Assembly (NCBI RefSeq): GCF_004363305.1
Contig: NZ_SNZA01000001.1
Span: forward strand, 1,019,228 to 1,083,227
Source of the DNA: Marinomonas communis
GTDB taxonomy: Bacteria > Pseudomonadota > Gammaproteobacteria > Pseudomonadales > Marinomonadaceae
Reading direction: 5' to 3'
Length of the DNA: 64,000 bases
In this document: piece after piece, positions 10,801-19,668 of the stretch
Position numbering within the stretch: position 1 is the stretch's first letter
Layout of the letters: every line of letters begins with the position of its first letter
The notes under the pieces: generated by a model
Databases searched by the model: none
The model's input: the letters and a program-made list of their open reading frames with translations, nothing else
What the model was told of the DNA's origin: nothing
Made by a program: the position numbers and the translations under genes

Positions 10801-11219
10801 ACCTTCGTATCCCAGCTTTGATCCCTGAAGACTACCTTGGGGATGTACACACTCGCTTAATGTTGTATAAACGCATAGCAAGCGCCAAAGATGATGCGCA
10901 GCTAAAAGAGCTACAAGTTGAAATGATCGACCGTTTTGGACTTTTGCCTGATCCGACGAAAAACTTATTCCGTCAAACAGCACTGAAGTTCAAAGCAGAG
11001 AAATTAGGCATCAGTAAAATCGAGGCCAACCAAAGCGAAGGTAAAATTCACTTTAAAGCCAACACACCTGTTGACCCGATGAAGCTGATCACTTTGATTC
11101 AAACCAAGCCTGATCAATTCAAGTTATCTGGTTCGGACACCTTGCGCTTTATTGCTAAAATGCCGAATGCTGACGAGCGTTTTACTCACACATTAAAAAC
11201 ATTGGAATTGTTACATTGA
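7818..11219 (+). CDS. mfd: Transcription-repair coupling factor Mfd
   Basis: Mfd is the 1133-residue translocase that removes stalled RNA polymerase and recruits UvrA. The N-terminal UvrB-like domains are followed by the RNA-polymerase-interacting domain (GAPVVHIDHGVGRYLGL near residue 470). The superfamily 2 motor has Walker A CGDVGFGKTE near 617, the DEEH box near 718, TATPIPRTL near 744, and motif VI QLRGRVGRS near 893. A C-terminal TRCF domain completes it. Length matches E. coli Mfd (1148). It is transcribed with folX and overlaps the next gene by 4 bases. Confidence 0.97.
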   Translation: MTKQNVMNFSAGFKNHLEAQNLSHKAKQIVDLVAQHKKPLLYIAASATELNEIEDNIRFFADQATPVLRFSDWETLPYDSFSPHQDIISDRLNTLAQIRDLSAGIVLTTTSSALTRICPEEHIDAQRFEIVLEQKIDQKQLVDRLTNGGYLNVETVNTHGEFAVRGAIMDVFPMGVEHPIRVEWFDDEIESIRWFDVDSQRTIEKVTEIKILPAREIATTQHGITGFRKRFRERFDIDPLSSPIYQDVSEGIIPGGIEYYLPLFFDQTGTLFDYLSKDTLIARNEQINEYVGATLLDYKTRHESLAYDIQKPILKPSELCLIEDEFFAKLNQHPGVIFGQISDSESLLPNLATDPQNRSSFDKLSHFIEQQNSTLIVAESAGRREALLDLLHDAAIRPKVCEDWQDFLTKNDGVFITDGLLSKGFLLDEHNALVAESDLLGERVTQSRRRKASNIDEDAIIRNLTELRMGAPVVHIDHGVGRYLGLTNLSIDGQETELLTLGYANDAKLYVPVSSLQLISRYTGADEEHAPLHKLGTEKWSAAKQKAAEKARDTAAELLDIYAKRESKKGHAFASPDEAYKQFSAGFPFEETPDQQLAIDAVIRDMSSAKAMDRLVCGDVGFGKTEVAMRAAFLAVQDGKQVAVLVPTTLLAQQHYDNFCDRFADWPVQVELLSRFRSGKQTNAAIERIQEGKADIVVGTHKLIQGDINFANLGLVIIDEEHRFGVKQKDQFKALRAEVDILTLTATPIPRTLNMSLSGIRDLSIIATPPAKRLSVKTFVKQKDDHQIREAVLRELYRGGQVYYLHNEVQSIEKAAEDLKALVPEARVIVGHGQMRERELEQVMSDFYHKRANVLVCSTIIETGIDVPNANTILIDRADKFGLAQLHQLRGRVGRSHHQAYAYLLTPNDRKITPDAEKRLEAISMADTLGAGFTLATHDLEIRGTGELLGEGQSGHIEHVGFSLFMEMLDRAVQSLKNGESPDVDISTPSQTDINLRIPALIPEDYLGDVHTRLMLYKRIASAKDDAQLKELQVEMIDRFGLLPDPTKNLFRQTALKFKAEKLGISKIEANQSEGKIHFKANTPVDPMKLITLIQTKPDQFKLSGSDTLRFIAKMPNADERFTHTLKTLELLH

Positions 11220-11989
11220 AAGCCATCTCTCTAATTTTGTTAGGCCTGCTGTGCAATACATACGTTCAGGCCAACTCACTTGACTCATTAGACTTGAACA
11301 AAGCACGTGCCTACCAAGCTTACGTTATGACCTTTGTGTGGCCAGAGAATATGACCTCCGAAGACATCGAATACCAAGATATCTTCTCTCATGAAGGCAT
11401 TCAGCCTTTAGCCGACTGGTCAGGCGAAAACGATGGTGCAGCAATGCCTGCGTCATCTCCGTTTGAAGCATTCACTAAAACCCTATCAGCTCGCACTGAG
11501 GTGTTAAGCAATAAAACGTGGACATTGATCTTTCCAGACACTGGCAGCTCTATCAGCGAATCTTTTCATAGCGCTCAAGCTGAACATGGCTATCCTGTGA
11601 TGACCGCCAATGTCACCTTTACTCTGGGGCGCTATTTAGAGAGCAACCTGCATTATAAGCACTATCAGTTTGGTCAACCTGTCGCAACGGTAGAACACCA
11701 GACACAAGATGGAGTTATGTCGCCAATTGATGCAACCACTACGAATAACGCATCAGTATATAGTTCTAACTCTCAAGTGACAGGCCTAAATACCGCCGCT
11801 TATTCAAGTACAGATTACAATGTCTGGAATGGGCCAACTCAAGTGCTACCGCTGCACTTCGTCAACAAAACCGCTAGTAAAAAGCTTAACTACATCGATC
11901 ACCCTGTCATTGGCACACTTATTTACTTTGAGCCGTTAGACCTTGAAGAGGCCATCGACATGGTGACGCACGCAAGCGTTGCTCAGTAA
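11216..11989 (+). CDS. CsiV-like periplasmic/envelope protein
   Basis: This 257-residue protein begins with a signal peptide (KAISLILLGLLCNTYVQA-N). It resembles the CsiV family, often encoded directly after mfd in pseudomonads and relatives and usually annotated as a peptidoglycan-associated protein. The initiation codon appears to be TTG, sharing the bases TTGA with the mfd stop, so translation is probably coupled. Motifs include AYVMTFVWPE near residue 35 and a C-terminal IDHPVIGTLIYFEPL. Family membership is from memory of synteny and N-terminal pattern; the molecular role is not settled by the sequence. Confidence 0.65.
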   Translation: MKAISLILLGLLCNTYVQANSLDSLDLNKARAYQAYVMTFVWPENMTSEDIEYQDIFSHEGIQPLADWSGENDGAAMPASSPFEAFTKTLSARTEVLSNKTWTLIFPDTGSSISESFHSAQAEHGYPVMTANVTFTLGRYLESNLHYKHYQFGQPVATVEHQTQDGVMSPIDATTTNNASVYSSNSQVTGLNTAAYSSTDYNVWNGPTQVLPLHFVNKTASKKLNYIDHPVIGTLIYFEPLDLEEAIDMVTHASVAQ

Positions 11990-12032
11990 CAGGAAGGGCA
12001 TAAAACCCATTAGGGGATAGATGGGATTGTAC

Positions 12033-12060
12033 AGCAGTCGTCCTATATAGGACGACTGCT
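12033..12060. terminator. Perfect 28-bp palindrome between convergent genes
   Basis: The arm AGCAGTCGTCCTAT is followed directly by its exact reverse complement, with no loop bases. It sits between the convergent CsiV-like gene and the small gene at 12088. A very stable hairpin would form in both transcripts, but no T-tract follows on either strand, so it is an atypical bidirectional terminator or a protein site. Confidence 0.5.
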
Positions 12061-12087
12061 ATGAGTCACTAACAAGAGTGGGAGTTA

Positions 12088-12333
12088 TCAGTGTTTGGTC
12101 GGTCCACGGCGAACCAATTCCTTGCCGTTTTCAAACACCTCTTGAGTGACCCAACGCCCTAGCAACAACTGATGATTATCGTCTAACACAGCAACGAATG
12201 GGCGGCCATCAGCATTATTTGTCGCCAAGGCAACGCCCGCTACATTGTTCAAACCGAAACTGCCATTCTCTACCGCTAGCAAAAACTCCTCTAGCTCTTC
12301 AAGGTTATCAATCACTCGTTCGTCGTTAATCAT
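12088..12333 (-). CDS. Small conserved-looking protein of unknown function
   Basis: I do not recognise this 81-residue acidic protein. The ATG at 12333 gives MINDERVIDNLEELEEFLLAVENG. An extension to 12339 would need a TTG. It has an N-terminal helix rich in Leu/Glu, a central VAGVALATNNADGRPFVAVLDD segment that looks like a beta-hairpin, and a basic tail. No signal or membrane segment is seen. It stands alone between a convergent palindrome and msrQ. The weak ribosome site lowers confidence. Confidence 0.55.
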   Translation of the reverse strand: MINDERVIDNLEELEEFLLAVENGSFGLNNVAGVALATNNADGRPFVAVLDDNHQLLLGRWVTQEVFENGKELVRRGPTKH

Positions 12334-12399
12334 TACCAATACTCAATTACCGCTTTAAAACAGATAGGATACCAGTTATCCGATTACGCCAACACCTAT

Positions 12400-13005
12400 T
12401 CACAAACTGAACACACGCCTTAAACTCTTTGAATGAATAACCAATCGATAAACCAGTAAGCCGCCTAATATCAACGTAAAGACAACCGCCAGCGAAGTAT
12501 CGCTTTTAACCTGCCACCACAAGTGCGCAATCATCGCGAGAGCCGCAAGATAGACAAAACGGTGTAAGCGTTTCCAATTGCGCCCCAGTCGCTTCATCAT
12601 ATTTTTCGTACTGGTCACAGCAAGCAGCAATAAGATGACAAGCGCCAACACTCCCGCATAAATATAGGGTTTCTCCACGAGATCTGAACGAATCCACGTC
12701 CAGCTTAGACCAGCAAACAGCACCAAATAAATAATCAGATGCAGCACTGTGTAGAAAAACGCTGCCAACCCTGTAAAGCGCCGATACCTTGCTAAGTTTT
12801 TAAATCGTTGAAACGTCATCAATGGCATTACCGACAATGCTCCCGCCATAAACACGCAAGCCCAAATGCCGCTTAAACGCATCAAAAGCTTACCTGGATC
12901 AGGAAAATATCGCCCCAAGAATAACGAGCAAAACATCCATAAGAATGGCAATAAGAATACCGCCAAGACATAAGGCTTTTCTTTTCGATCCCAGAATGAC
13001 TTCAC
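12400..13005 (-). CDS. msrQ: MsrQ, heme-binding membrane subunit of the MsrPQ system
   Basis: This 201-residue membrane protein of the ferric-reductase-like family (formerly YedZ) carries electrons from quinones or flavin to periplasmic MsrP. About six hydrophobic segments are visible, with conserved histidines in YTVLHLIIYL, RLHRFVYLA and IAHLWW that fit b-type heme ligation. It follows msrP after a single base, the usual msrPQ order. Length matches the family (about 200-210). Confidence 0.93.
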   Translation of the reverse strand: MKSFWDRKEKPYVLAVFLLPFLWMFCSLFLGRYFPDPGKLLMRLSGIWACVFMAGALSVMPLMTFQRFKNLARYRRFTGLAAFFYTVLHLIIYLVLFAGLSWTWIRSDLVEKPYIYAGVLALVILLLLAVTSTKNMMKRLGRNWKRLHRFVYLAALAMIAHLWWQVKSDTSLAVVFTLILGGLLVYRLVIHSKSLRRVFSL

Positions 13006-13006
13006 G

Positions 13007-13996
13007 TTAGTAGTTTCTCTTTAGATCCATGCCTGCGTATAGGCTGGCAACTTCATCGGTGTAGCCATTAAACATTTGTGTTTCAATCACATTTGGAAAC
13101 AGCACACCACTGGGCAATCTTCGCTCTTCTTTTTGAGACCAACGAGGATGATCTACCTCAGGGTTCACATTCGCGTAGAAACCATATTCATTGGGTGCCA
13201 AGGTACTCCACGTTGTGATCGGCATACTTTCCACAAAGCGAATTTTGACAATCGACTTGATGCTCTTGAAACCGTACTTCCAAGGCACAACTAGACGTAC
13301 AGGAGCACCATTTTGATTCGGCAAAACACTGCCATACATACCCACACTCAACAACGCTAAGGGGTTCATGGCTTCATCGATGCGTAGGCCTTCTCGATAA
13401 GGCCAATCTATAGAACCGCCCCGCTGCTCTGGCATTTGCTTCGGATCGTACAATGTTTCGAAGTAGACATATTTAGCCTTAGAAGTCGGCTTAAACTTCT
13501 TCAACACATCTGCCAACGGGATACCAATCCAAGGCACCACCAAAGACCATGCTTCAACACAGCGCAAACGATAGATGCGCTCTTCTAACAATGACTCTTT
13601 AATAATGTCATCTAAATCGAATACACCGGTAACATCCGCTTCTCCTTCAACAGTAATCGTCCAAGGTCGAGTTTCTAATGAGCCCGCTCTTTTTGCTGGG
13701 TCACCTTTGCCGTAACCGAACTCATAGAAATTATTGTAAGACGACGTCACATCATAGGGCGCTGGGGTTTCATCTTTGCCATATGGTGTTTCGATGACAC
13801 GATCAAATGCAGCTTGTAGTGGTTGAGCGGGAGATAAAGGATTACCCGATTGCAATGCCGCAAACGCATTACCAAAACCCAAGCCAAGTGCTGTACCACC
13901 TGTCACCTTCATAAATTGTCGACGGTTTAGATAAACGGATTGATCCGTCACCTCATTCTCCGAGCAGTCAGACCGTTTTTTATGTTTAATCAGCAT
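13007..13996 (-). CDS. msrP: MsrP, periplasmic methionine sulfoxide reductase catalytic subunit
   Basis: MsrP is a molybdopterin enzyme that repairs oxidised methionines in envelope proteins. The 329-residue precursor has a Tat signal (NRRQFMKVTGG, residues 24-34), so it is exported folded. The molybdenum-ligating cysteine is in RLRCVEAWS (C146). WKYGFKSIKSI and the C-terminal LPSGVLFPNVIETQMFNGY are family features. A good ribosome site (AAGGAG) precedes the ATG at 13996. It is cotranscribed with msrQ. Confidence 0.95.
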   Translation of the reverse strand: MLIKHKKRSDCSENEVTDQSVYLNRRQFMKVTGGTALGLGFGNAFAALQSGNPLSPAQPLQAAFDRVIETPYGKDETPAPYDVTSSYNNFYEFGYGKGDPAKRAGSLETRPWTITVEGEADVTGVFDLDDIIKESLLEERIYRLRCVEAWSLVVPWIGIPLADVLKKFKPTSKAKYVYFETLYDPKQMPEQRGGSIDWPYREGLRIDEAMNPLALLSVGMYGSVLPNQNGAPVRLVVPWKYGFKSIKSIVKIRFVESMPITTWSTLAPNEYGFYANVNPEVDHPRWSQKEERRLPSGVLFPNVIETQMFNGYTDEVASLYAGMDLKRNY

Positions 13997-14147
13997 ATCG
14001 CGCTCCTTGGTTACTCTTAGGATGGACTATCAAAGTGTGTTCTGGTTCGAGCATTACCGGTATCGTCACATTTAAACCACAATCGTTGACAGGTACTCAG
14101 TGAGCAGTCAGGATGGCCCACTTTCCCGTCAACACGAGCGAAGAGTC

Positions 14148-14399
14148 ATGGCAAAACCGAATAAAAAAGGCCCCACGAAAACCATCGATATTTATTGCCA
14201 AAACTGTCAGGCTCAGCTGTTCAAATATCGAAAAGGCGGCAAAGGCGCATTAGTCAAATGCTTCAAGGAACGCATTGTTGAGGACTTCACCAACACACCT
14301 TGTCATTGCCCTCAATGCAACAAAGAATTCGCCCGTGACACACTAGTACGAGGTACACCTGCTTATAAGTTTATTGGTGGCAAAGTTAGGTTTAAATAA
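14148..14399 (+). CDS. Small zinc-ribbon protein
   Basis: This 83-residue basic protein has two Cys pairs: CQNCQ near residue 17, then CHCPQC near 55, with another Cys between them. It looks like a zinc ribbon, and the Lys-rich N-terminus suggests nucleic-acid contact. I start it at the ATG at 14148 (MAKPNKKGPTKTIDIYC), preceded by GCGAAGAG. The in-frame extension upstream to 14100 is low-quality. The function is unknown; such proteins are common and uncharacterised in this group. Confidence 0.7.
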   Translation: MAKPNKKGPTKTIDIYCQNCQAQLFKYRKGGKGALVKCFKERIVEDFTNTPCHCPQCNKEFARDTLVRGTPAYKFIGGKVRFK

Positions 14400-14443
14400 T
14401 ACACTAGCAACCCAACACAGAACGTTAACAGGGATTAGACGAT

Positions 14444-14911
14444 ATGAAGAAGCGATTTATTACAGCCCTTTTTGCCCTCACGCTTGCTGGCTGTTCCGAC
14501 GACGAAGTGGGCGATGTGTCTCTTGGCCTATTTACCTTAAAAGACATTAAAATCTCGAACTTGGTGGATGATAAAATCCCAGGCGTTACCTGCCACATCG
14601 CTTCAGTGGAGGCGAACCTAAGTTTTTCTGATCCAAGTGATAGCTCTATCGCCTGTCGTCAAACGGGGGCAATCACCCCAGAGATGCTTGCAACCATTGA
14701 TAAAAGTCCGTCCGGTGAAGTGGTGTTTCGAAAGTCTAAAAGCATCTTCTTCAAAACCATGAAAGTACGCAGAATATTCGACGCCGACAGTCAAACCTTG
14801 ATGTACTTGTCATACACCACCAAAGAAACAGAAGGCAGCTTTAAGCACAGCCTTTCGACTGTACCGCTATGGGGAACGCAGGCCTATGTTGAGCCAGTTC
14901 AGACACCATAA
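14444..14911 (+). CDS. CreA-family lipoprotein
   Basis: This 155-residue protein resembles CreA of E. coli: GDVSLGLFTLKDIKISNLVDD, then VTCHIAS, then ISCRQTG-like (IACRQTG), GEVVFRK and TKETEGSFKHSLSTVPLW. The N-terminus has a lipobox (LTLAGC, Cys 17) followed by acidic residues, suggesting a membrane-anchored lipoprotein, unlike the plain signal peptide of E. coli CreA. The role of CreA proteins is unknown. Its 3' end overlaps the GH114-type gene by 26 bases. Confidence 0.85.
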   Translation: MKKRFITALFALTLAGCSDDEVGDVSLGLFTLKDIKISNLVDDKIPGVTCHIASVEANLSFSDPSDSSIACRQTGAITPEMLATIDKSPSGEVVFRKSKSIFFKTMKVRRIFDADSQTLMYLSYTTKETEGSFKHSLSTVPLWGTQAYVEPVQTP

Positions 14912-15665
14912 ATCCTGCCTGACTGCTCTGTTCGTACTGTGGAGTACCAACACTATGGCTGAAGCTTGGTACCAGCCCAGTGTGAGAACCTCTTGGCAAT
15001 GGCAATTACAGGGGCAATTGGATACACGCTACAACGTCGATGTTTACGATGTGGATTTGTTCGACACTTCAGTAGAGCAAATCCAGTTATTACAGCGTCA
15101 AAACCGTAAGGTCATTTGCTATTTCTCAGCAGGTTCTGTGGAAGACTGGCGTGATGATATTCGATCGATCCCAGCAGGCGCTATCGGCAAACCACTTGAC
15201 GACTGGGCCGGGGAACGTTGGCTCGACATTCGGAACAAGCAAGTTTGGCGGACCATGCAAAACCGCATAAAACTTGCTGCTAAAAAGGGCTGTGACGGCA
15301 TCGAGCCAGATAATGTAGACGGCTACCAAAATGATTCAGGCTTTCCTTTAACCGCCCAAGATCAAATAACGTTCAATCGTTTCTTAGCTCAAAGTGCACA
15401 CATTCTAAAACTCTCAATTGGCCTAAAAAACAGCCTTGGCATCGTTCCGGAGTTGGTGGATGACTTTGACTTCGCCGTCAACGAGCAATGCTTAGAATTC
15501 CACGAATGCGATTTATTAATGCCCTTTATCCGACAAAATAAAGCCGTATTCCATGCGGAATACCAAGCTAGCAGCGACCTTTGCCAACCAGCGAAGTCCA
15601 TGGGGTTTAGCACCCTATTACTGCCCCTTGCACTGGATGGCAGCTTTCGTAAAGCCTGCCCTTAA
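14886..15665 (+). CDS. Exported GH114-type endo-alpha-1,4-polygalactosaminidase-like hydrolase
   Basis: This 259-residue protein has a signal peptide (about 1-25, ending TMAEA). It is a TIM-barrel protein of the GH114 type: VICYFSAGSVEDWR near residue 78, WLDIR near 112, and CDGIEPDNVDGY near 138, whose acidic residues are the likely catalytic pair. Family members cleave galactosamine-containing polymers such as bacterial and fungal exopolysaccharides. The start overlaps the CreA-family gene by 26 bases, implying coupling. Secretion plus the barrel suggest matrix turnover; the polymer is unknown. Confidence 0.8.
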   Translation: MLSQFRHHKSCLTALFVLWSTNTMAEAWYQPSVRTSWQWQLQGQLDTRYNVDVYDVDLFDTSVEQIQLLQRQNRKVICYFSAGSVEDWRDDIRSIPAGAIGKPLDDWAGERWLDIRNKQVWRTMQNRIKLAAKKGCDGIEPDNVDGYQNDSGFPLTAQDQITFNRFLAQSAHILKLSIGLKNSLGIVPELVDDFDFAVNEQCLEFHECDLLMPFIRQNKAVFHAEYQASSDLCQPAKSMGFSTLLLPLALDGSFRKACP

Positions 15666-15707
15666 CTTTTAAGGCGAAGAAAAATAAGTGGCAGTACATA
15701 CACCTGC

Positions 15708-16844
15708 TTAGCCCATGACCAATGAATCACGGCTGAGATCTTGAATGCTGTTCGCTCCAGTAAGCGTCATGGCTACACGCATTTCTTTTTCAATAAGATC
15801 CAGTACGTTTTCAACGCCAGCCTGGCCTGCAGTGGCTAACGCATATACAAAAGCACGGCCTAACAGGGTACAGTCAGCTCCCAGCGCCAACATACGAACC
15901 ACATCCAGACCTGTTCGGATGCCGGAATCCACTAGAATTTTAATGTCGCCTTTTACCGCATCAGCGATTTCAGGCAAGGCACGAACAGATGACATAACAC
16001 CATCTAGCTGGCGGCCACCGTGGTTGGAAACAATGATCCCGTCAGCACCAAAACGGACAGCGTCTTTGGCATCTTCTGTATCGAGGATCCCTTTGATAAT
16101 CATAGGGCCGTCCCAGAAATCACGGATCCATTCTAGGTCTTTCCAGGAAATAGAAGGGTCGAAATTTTTACCTAGCCAACCAATGTAGTCTTCCAGTTTC
16201 GTTGGTTCACCACGGTAGGTGGAAATATTACCCAGATCATGAGGTTTACCATTAATGCCCACATCCCATGCCCAAGCAGGATGGGTCATGGCTTGCATGA
16301 CTCGACGAATCGCTGCATTAGGACCACTCATACCAGAATGCATATCACGGTAACGAGCCCCCGGTACTGGCATATCTACCGTGAACACTAGATTTTTAAT
16401 GCCTTGAGCTTTCGCACGCTCTAGTACATTTTTCATAAAACCACGGTCTTTTAGAACGTACAGCTGAAACCAAATCGGCCGAGTAACGGCCGCACTGACT
16501 TCTTCGATAGGACACACCGACACCGTCGAAAGTGTAAAAGGAATGCCTTTATTTTCAGCGGCCTTAGCGGCTTGGACTTCACCACGACGGGCATACATAC
16601 CGGTCAGGCCGACTGGAGCTAAAGCAATGGGTAATGACAACTTTTCGCCAAAAAGCTCAGACTCAAGGTTTAAGTCAGACATATTCTTTAAGATACGTTG
16701 GCGCAGCGCGATATCCGACAAATCATCCGTGTTACGTCGTAGGGTATGTTCTCCGTAAGAACCACCATCAATGTAGTGGAACAAAAACGGAGGTAACTTC
16801 GCTTTTGCCGCCGCTCGATAGTCTGTCGATGCTGAAATGATCAT
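15708..16844 (-). CDS. lldD: L-lactate dehydrogenase (FMN, quinone-linked)
   Basis: This 378-residue member of the FMN alpha-hydroxyacid dehydrogenase family oxidises L-lactate to pyruvate at the membrane and feeds electrons to quinone. Features: [13 protein letters not shown] near residue 20, the FMN-binding [13 protein letters not shown] near 71, the active-site [10 protein letters not shown] near 273, and [19 protein letters not shown] near 307. Ribosome site GGAG precedes the ATG. It follows lldP by 49 bases in the same direction. Confidence 0.93.
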   Translation of the reverse strand: MIISASTDYRAAAKAKLPPFLFHYIDGGSYGEHTLRRNTDDLSDIALRQRILKNMSDLNLESELFGEKLSLPIALAPVGLTGMYARRGEVQAAKAAENKGIPFTLSTVSVCPIEEVSAAVTRPIWFQLYVLKDRGFMKNVLERAKAQGIKNLVFTVDMPVPGARYRDMHSGMSGPNAAIRRVMQAMTHPAWAWDVGINGKPHDLGNISTYRGEPTKLEDYIGWLGKNFDPSISWKDLEWIRDFWDGPMIIKGILDTEDAKDAVRFGADGIIVSNHGGRQLDGVMSSVRALPEIADAVKGDIKILVDSGIRTGLDVVRMLALGADCTLLGRAFVYALATAGQAGVENVLDLIEKEMRVAMTLTGANSIQDLSRDSLVMG

Positions 16845-16893
16845 TGTTGCACTCCAAAGTATCAGGGGGCTTATTCCCCCCTCTTTTTTAGTT

Positions 16894-18591
16894 TTAGTTA
16901 TTCATTAGGGCGTCAGTTATGCTCAAACCATAAATCATGACTGTCCCAACGACACCAGTTAAGATCAAGTAGTAACACGTTGGGATAATGGTTTTGCGTA
17001 ATGTTTCACCCTCTCGGCCAAGTAAACCAACGGTTGCAGAAGCGGCGACAACATTGTGTATCGCAATCATGTTTCCAGCAGCAGCACCAACAGCTTGTAA
17101 AGAAATCACTCCAGCAGTGGAAACACTTAATGCCTGCGCTACCTCAAACTGGAACTGACTAAACATCATATTTGAAATGGTGTTTGAGCCCGCAATAAAC
17201 GCACCTAAAGCTCCAATAACAGCACTTATGCTTGGAAATGCAGTACCTACCAAATCAGCAACAACATTGGCCGTGGTAACAGGCATACTTGCTAGATCAG
17301 CTGAATTAACCCCTGAGTTGATAAAAATACGTACCATAGGAATGGTAAAGACTAATACGAAGCCCGCGCCAATCAGTGTCTTGGTGGACTCACCGAAAGC
17401 ATCTTTCAATGCACTTAAATTTTTGCCTTGAATGATCGCAGCAATCAACGCGGTGAAAACCAGAATACCGCCCGGTAAATACAGAGGTGAAAATGAAGCA
17501 CTGACCCCAACCTCTCCTAGGATATCTTTAAAACCAACCGTTGCAGCAAGCAGTAACGCTTTGAACTCAGCACTCACTCGACTCAGAACTAGAATCACAG
17601 CCAGTACAACATATGGAAACCATGCTTTAGCAAGACTCATCACACTTTTATCATCTTGCTCGCTCATATCCATCTTCAGTGTACCCAACCAGCTGACCGG
17701 CCAAGTTTTCTCGTCCGCAAATTCCCATGATGTTTTCGGGGTTAGGAAGCCAACTTTTGCCGCACTGACAACCAACATTAAGCTAACCAAACCACCTACG
17801 AGCGAGGGAAACTCAGGGCCTAGGAAAATCCCTGTTAACGCGTAAGGCACGGTAAATGCCAATCCAGCAAATAGAGCAAACGGTAAAATACTTAGTCCTT
17901 CACGCCAGCTTCGGTTTGCGCCAAAAAAGCGAGTCAACATCACGGCCATAAATGCAGGCATAAGCACCCCGACCATGGCATGAACTAAAGCAACGTTCGT
18001 AGTTATTTGTTGAAGGTAGAAATCCCAAGATGAACCATTGGCAGCTAGCGTGGCACTAATCGTATGTACATCTAAACCGTTATTAACACCAACCAAAATT
18101 GGTGTGCCAATGGCACCGAATGATACGGGGGTTGATTGAATCATCATACCAACCATCACGGCAGCTAATGCAGGAAAGCCGATTGCAACCAATAACGGAG
18201 CAGCGATCGCAGCCGGTGTGCCAAAACCAGAGGCCCCTTCAATAAAAGATCCAAAACACCAAGCGATAATAATCGTTTGAATACGACGATCAGGGGATAT
18301 GTTGGTAAAGCCATTTCGTATTACGGTTATGGCTCCCGTGTGTTTGAGTGTATTCAATAGGAAGATCGCGCCAAATACGATCCATAACACAGTAACAGTA
18401 ATTCCTAGTCCTTGAAGCAATGAAGCAAGAACTCGGTTTAAAGACACTCCCCACGTCGTCAAGGCAATAACAATGGTAAGCGCTAATACGACAGGCATAG
18501 CTTTCTTAGCAGGCCAATTAAGACCGACCAGTAAAATACCAGCAACAACAATAGGAAAAAAGGCAATCGCTGCCAGGAAGGTTTCGTTCAT
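16894..18591 (-). CDS. lldP: L-lactate permease
   Basis: This LldP/LutP-family lactate:proton symporter has about 14 hydrophobic segments over 565 residues. Recognisable stretches are [22 protein letters not shown] near residue 115, [11 protein letters not shown], and [15 protein letters not shown] near 460. I start at the ATG at 18591 ([12 protein letters not shown]), preceded by GGGAG. A GTG at 18603 would add four residues. It lies upstream of lldD and divergent from a LysR regulator, forming a lactate-use unit. Confidence 0.92.
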   Translation of the reverse strand: MNETFLAAIAFFPIVVAGILLVGLNWPAKKAMPVVLALTIVIALTTWGVSLNRVLASLLQGLGITVTVLWIVFGAIFLLNTLKHTGAITVIRNGFTNISPDRRIQTIIIAWCFGSFIEGASGFGTPAAIAAPLLVAIGFPALAAVMVGMMIQSTPVSFGAIGTPILVGVNNGLDVHTISATLAANGSSWDFYLQQITTNVALVHAMVGVLMPAFMAVMLTRFFGANRSWREGLSILPFALFAGLAFTVPYALTGIFLGPEFPSLVGGLVSLMLVVSAAKVGFLTPKTSWEFADEKTWPVSWLGTLKMDMSEQDDKSVMSLAKAWFPYVVLAVILVLSRVSAEFKALLLAATVGFKDILGEVGVSASFSPLYLPGGILVFTALIAAIIQGKNLSALKDAFGESTKTLIGAGFVLVFTIPMVRIFINSGVNSADLASMPVTTANVVADLVGTAFPSISAVIGALGAFIAGSNTISNMMFSQFQFEVAQALSVSTAGVISLQAVGAAAGNMIAIHNVVAASATVGLLGREGETLRKTIIPTCYYLILTGVVGTVMIYGLSITDALMNN

Positions 18592-18764
18592 TTCGACTCC
18601 CACAACGAGGTCTTCTTACTCAGCAAGTACTTTTCATAGCGACTTGTTGAATAAACAGCCCCGAAAACATGTGATTATTTTTGTTGCAAGAGAATCTAAT
18701 GGTTTATCTTTAGTTGATATATACCCATAATCAAAAACATTATTTCCAAAAGTTACATAATCTT

Positions 18765-19664
18765 ATGCATTCTGATGATCTGATATTGTTTTCACAGGTG
18801 GTTGAGTTAGGCAGTTTTAGCAAAGCGGCTGAGTTAAATAACTTAACTAATTCTGTTGTTAGCAAGCGTATCGCACGCTTAGAAAAAGCCCTCAATGTTC
18901 AGCTTTTATATCGTACTACTCGAAAGCTAACACTCACCGAAGGGGGCCAAGCACTGTTTATCAAAGCTCAAAAAGTAGCGCTTGCCACACAAGAGGCTAC
19001 CAACTCCGTCGCTGGGTTTGGTGAAGCCATTCAAGGGCATATCAAGATGTCCGTGCCAACAATTTCAGGAGAGCTTTTGCTCGCTGATGCGGTCGCGGAG
19101 TTTTGCAAATTGCACCCTGGGCTTACGGTCGATATGTCGCTGAATAATCAGTTTGTGGATTTAGTGAAAGACGGTTTTGACTTAGTCATCCGCACTGGCT
19201 ATCTGGAGGACTCCAGCTTAATCGCTCGCCATATCTTAGACTCTCACTGGATCGTCTGTGCTTCCCCTGCGTACATTCGACAGCACGGCAAACCTCAGAC
19301 CCCTGAAGAACTAGTCGGACATAACTGTTTACTGTATTCCTTTCAAACAAACGGTGCCAATGAGTGGGAATTTAAAGGCGATGAGCAAAATTATCGCGTG
19401 ACAGTCGAAGGGATTTTCTCCAGTGATAACGCCATCGCCCTGAGAAAAGCCGCGCTCGGCGGCCACGGCATTGCGTACTTGCCAAGGTGTCTGGTGTACC
19501 ACGACCTTCGCAACGGTGAGTTGATAGACCTATTACCCCAACAAGTCGGAAAAGTAATCGGTGTTTACGCGGTGTATCCGTTTACACGCCAGCTCCCCAA
19601 AAAGCTCAAACTATTGATTGAGCACATTCGACAGCGATATCTGGCAATAGAGCATTATTTTTAA
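18765..19664 (+). CDS. LysR-family regulator divergent from lldPD
   Basis: This 299-residue LysR-type regulator has an N-terminal winged helix-turn-helix (ILFSQVVELGSFSKAAELNNLTNS, about 6-30) and a ligand-binding domain of the CrgA/DsdC-like group (VDMSLNNQFVDLVKDGFDLVIRTGYLEDSSL). I start at the ATG at 18765. A longer frame to 18714 adds a tail not typical of the family. Divergence from lldP suggests control of lactate genes, where many bacteria instead use a GntR protein (LldR). The target is inference. Confidence 0.85.
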   Translation: MHSDDLILFSQVVELGSFSKAAELNNLTNSVVSKRIARLEKALNVQLLYRTTRKLTLTEGGQALFIKAQKVALATQEATNSVAGFGEAIQGHIKMSVPTISGELLLADAVAEFCKLHPGLTVDMSLNNQFVDLVKDGFDLVIRTGYLEDSSLIARHILDSHWIVCASPAYIRQHGKPQTPEELVGHNCLLYSFQTNGANEWEFKGDEQNYRVTVEGIFSSDNAIALRKAALGGHGIAYLPRCLVYHDLRNGELIDLLPQQVGKVIGVYAVYPFTRQLPKKLKLLIEHIRQRYLAIEHYF

Positions 19665-19668
19665 CCTA

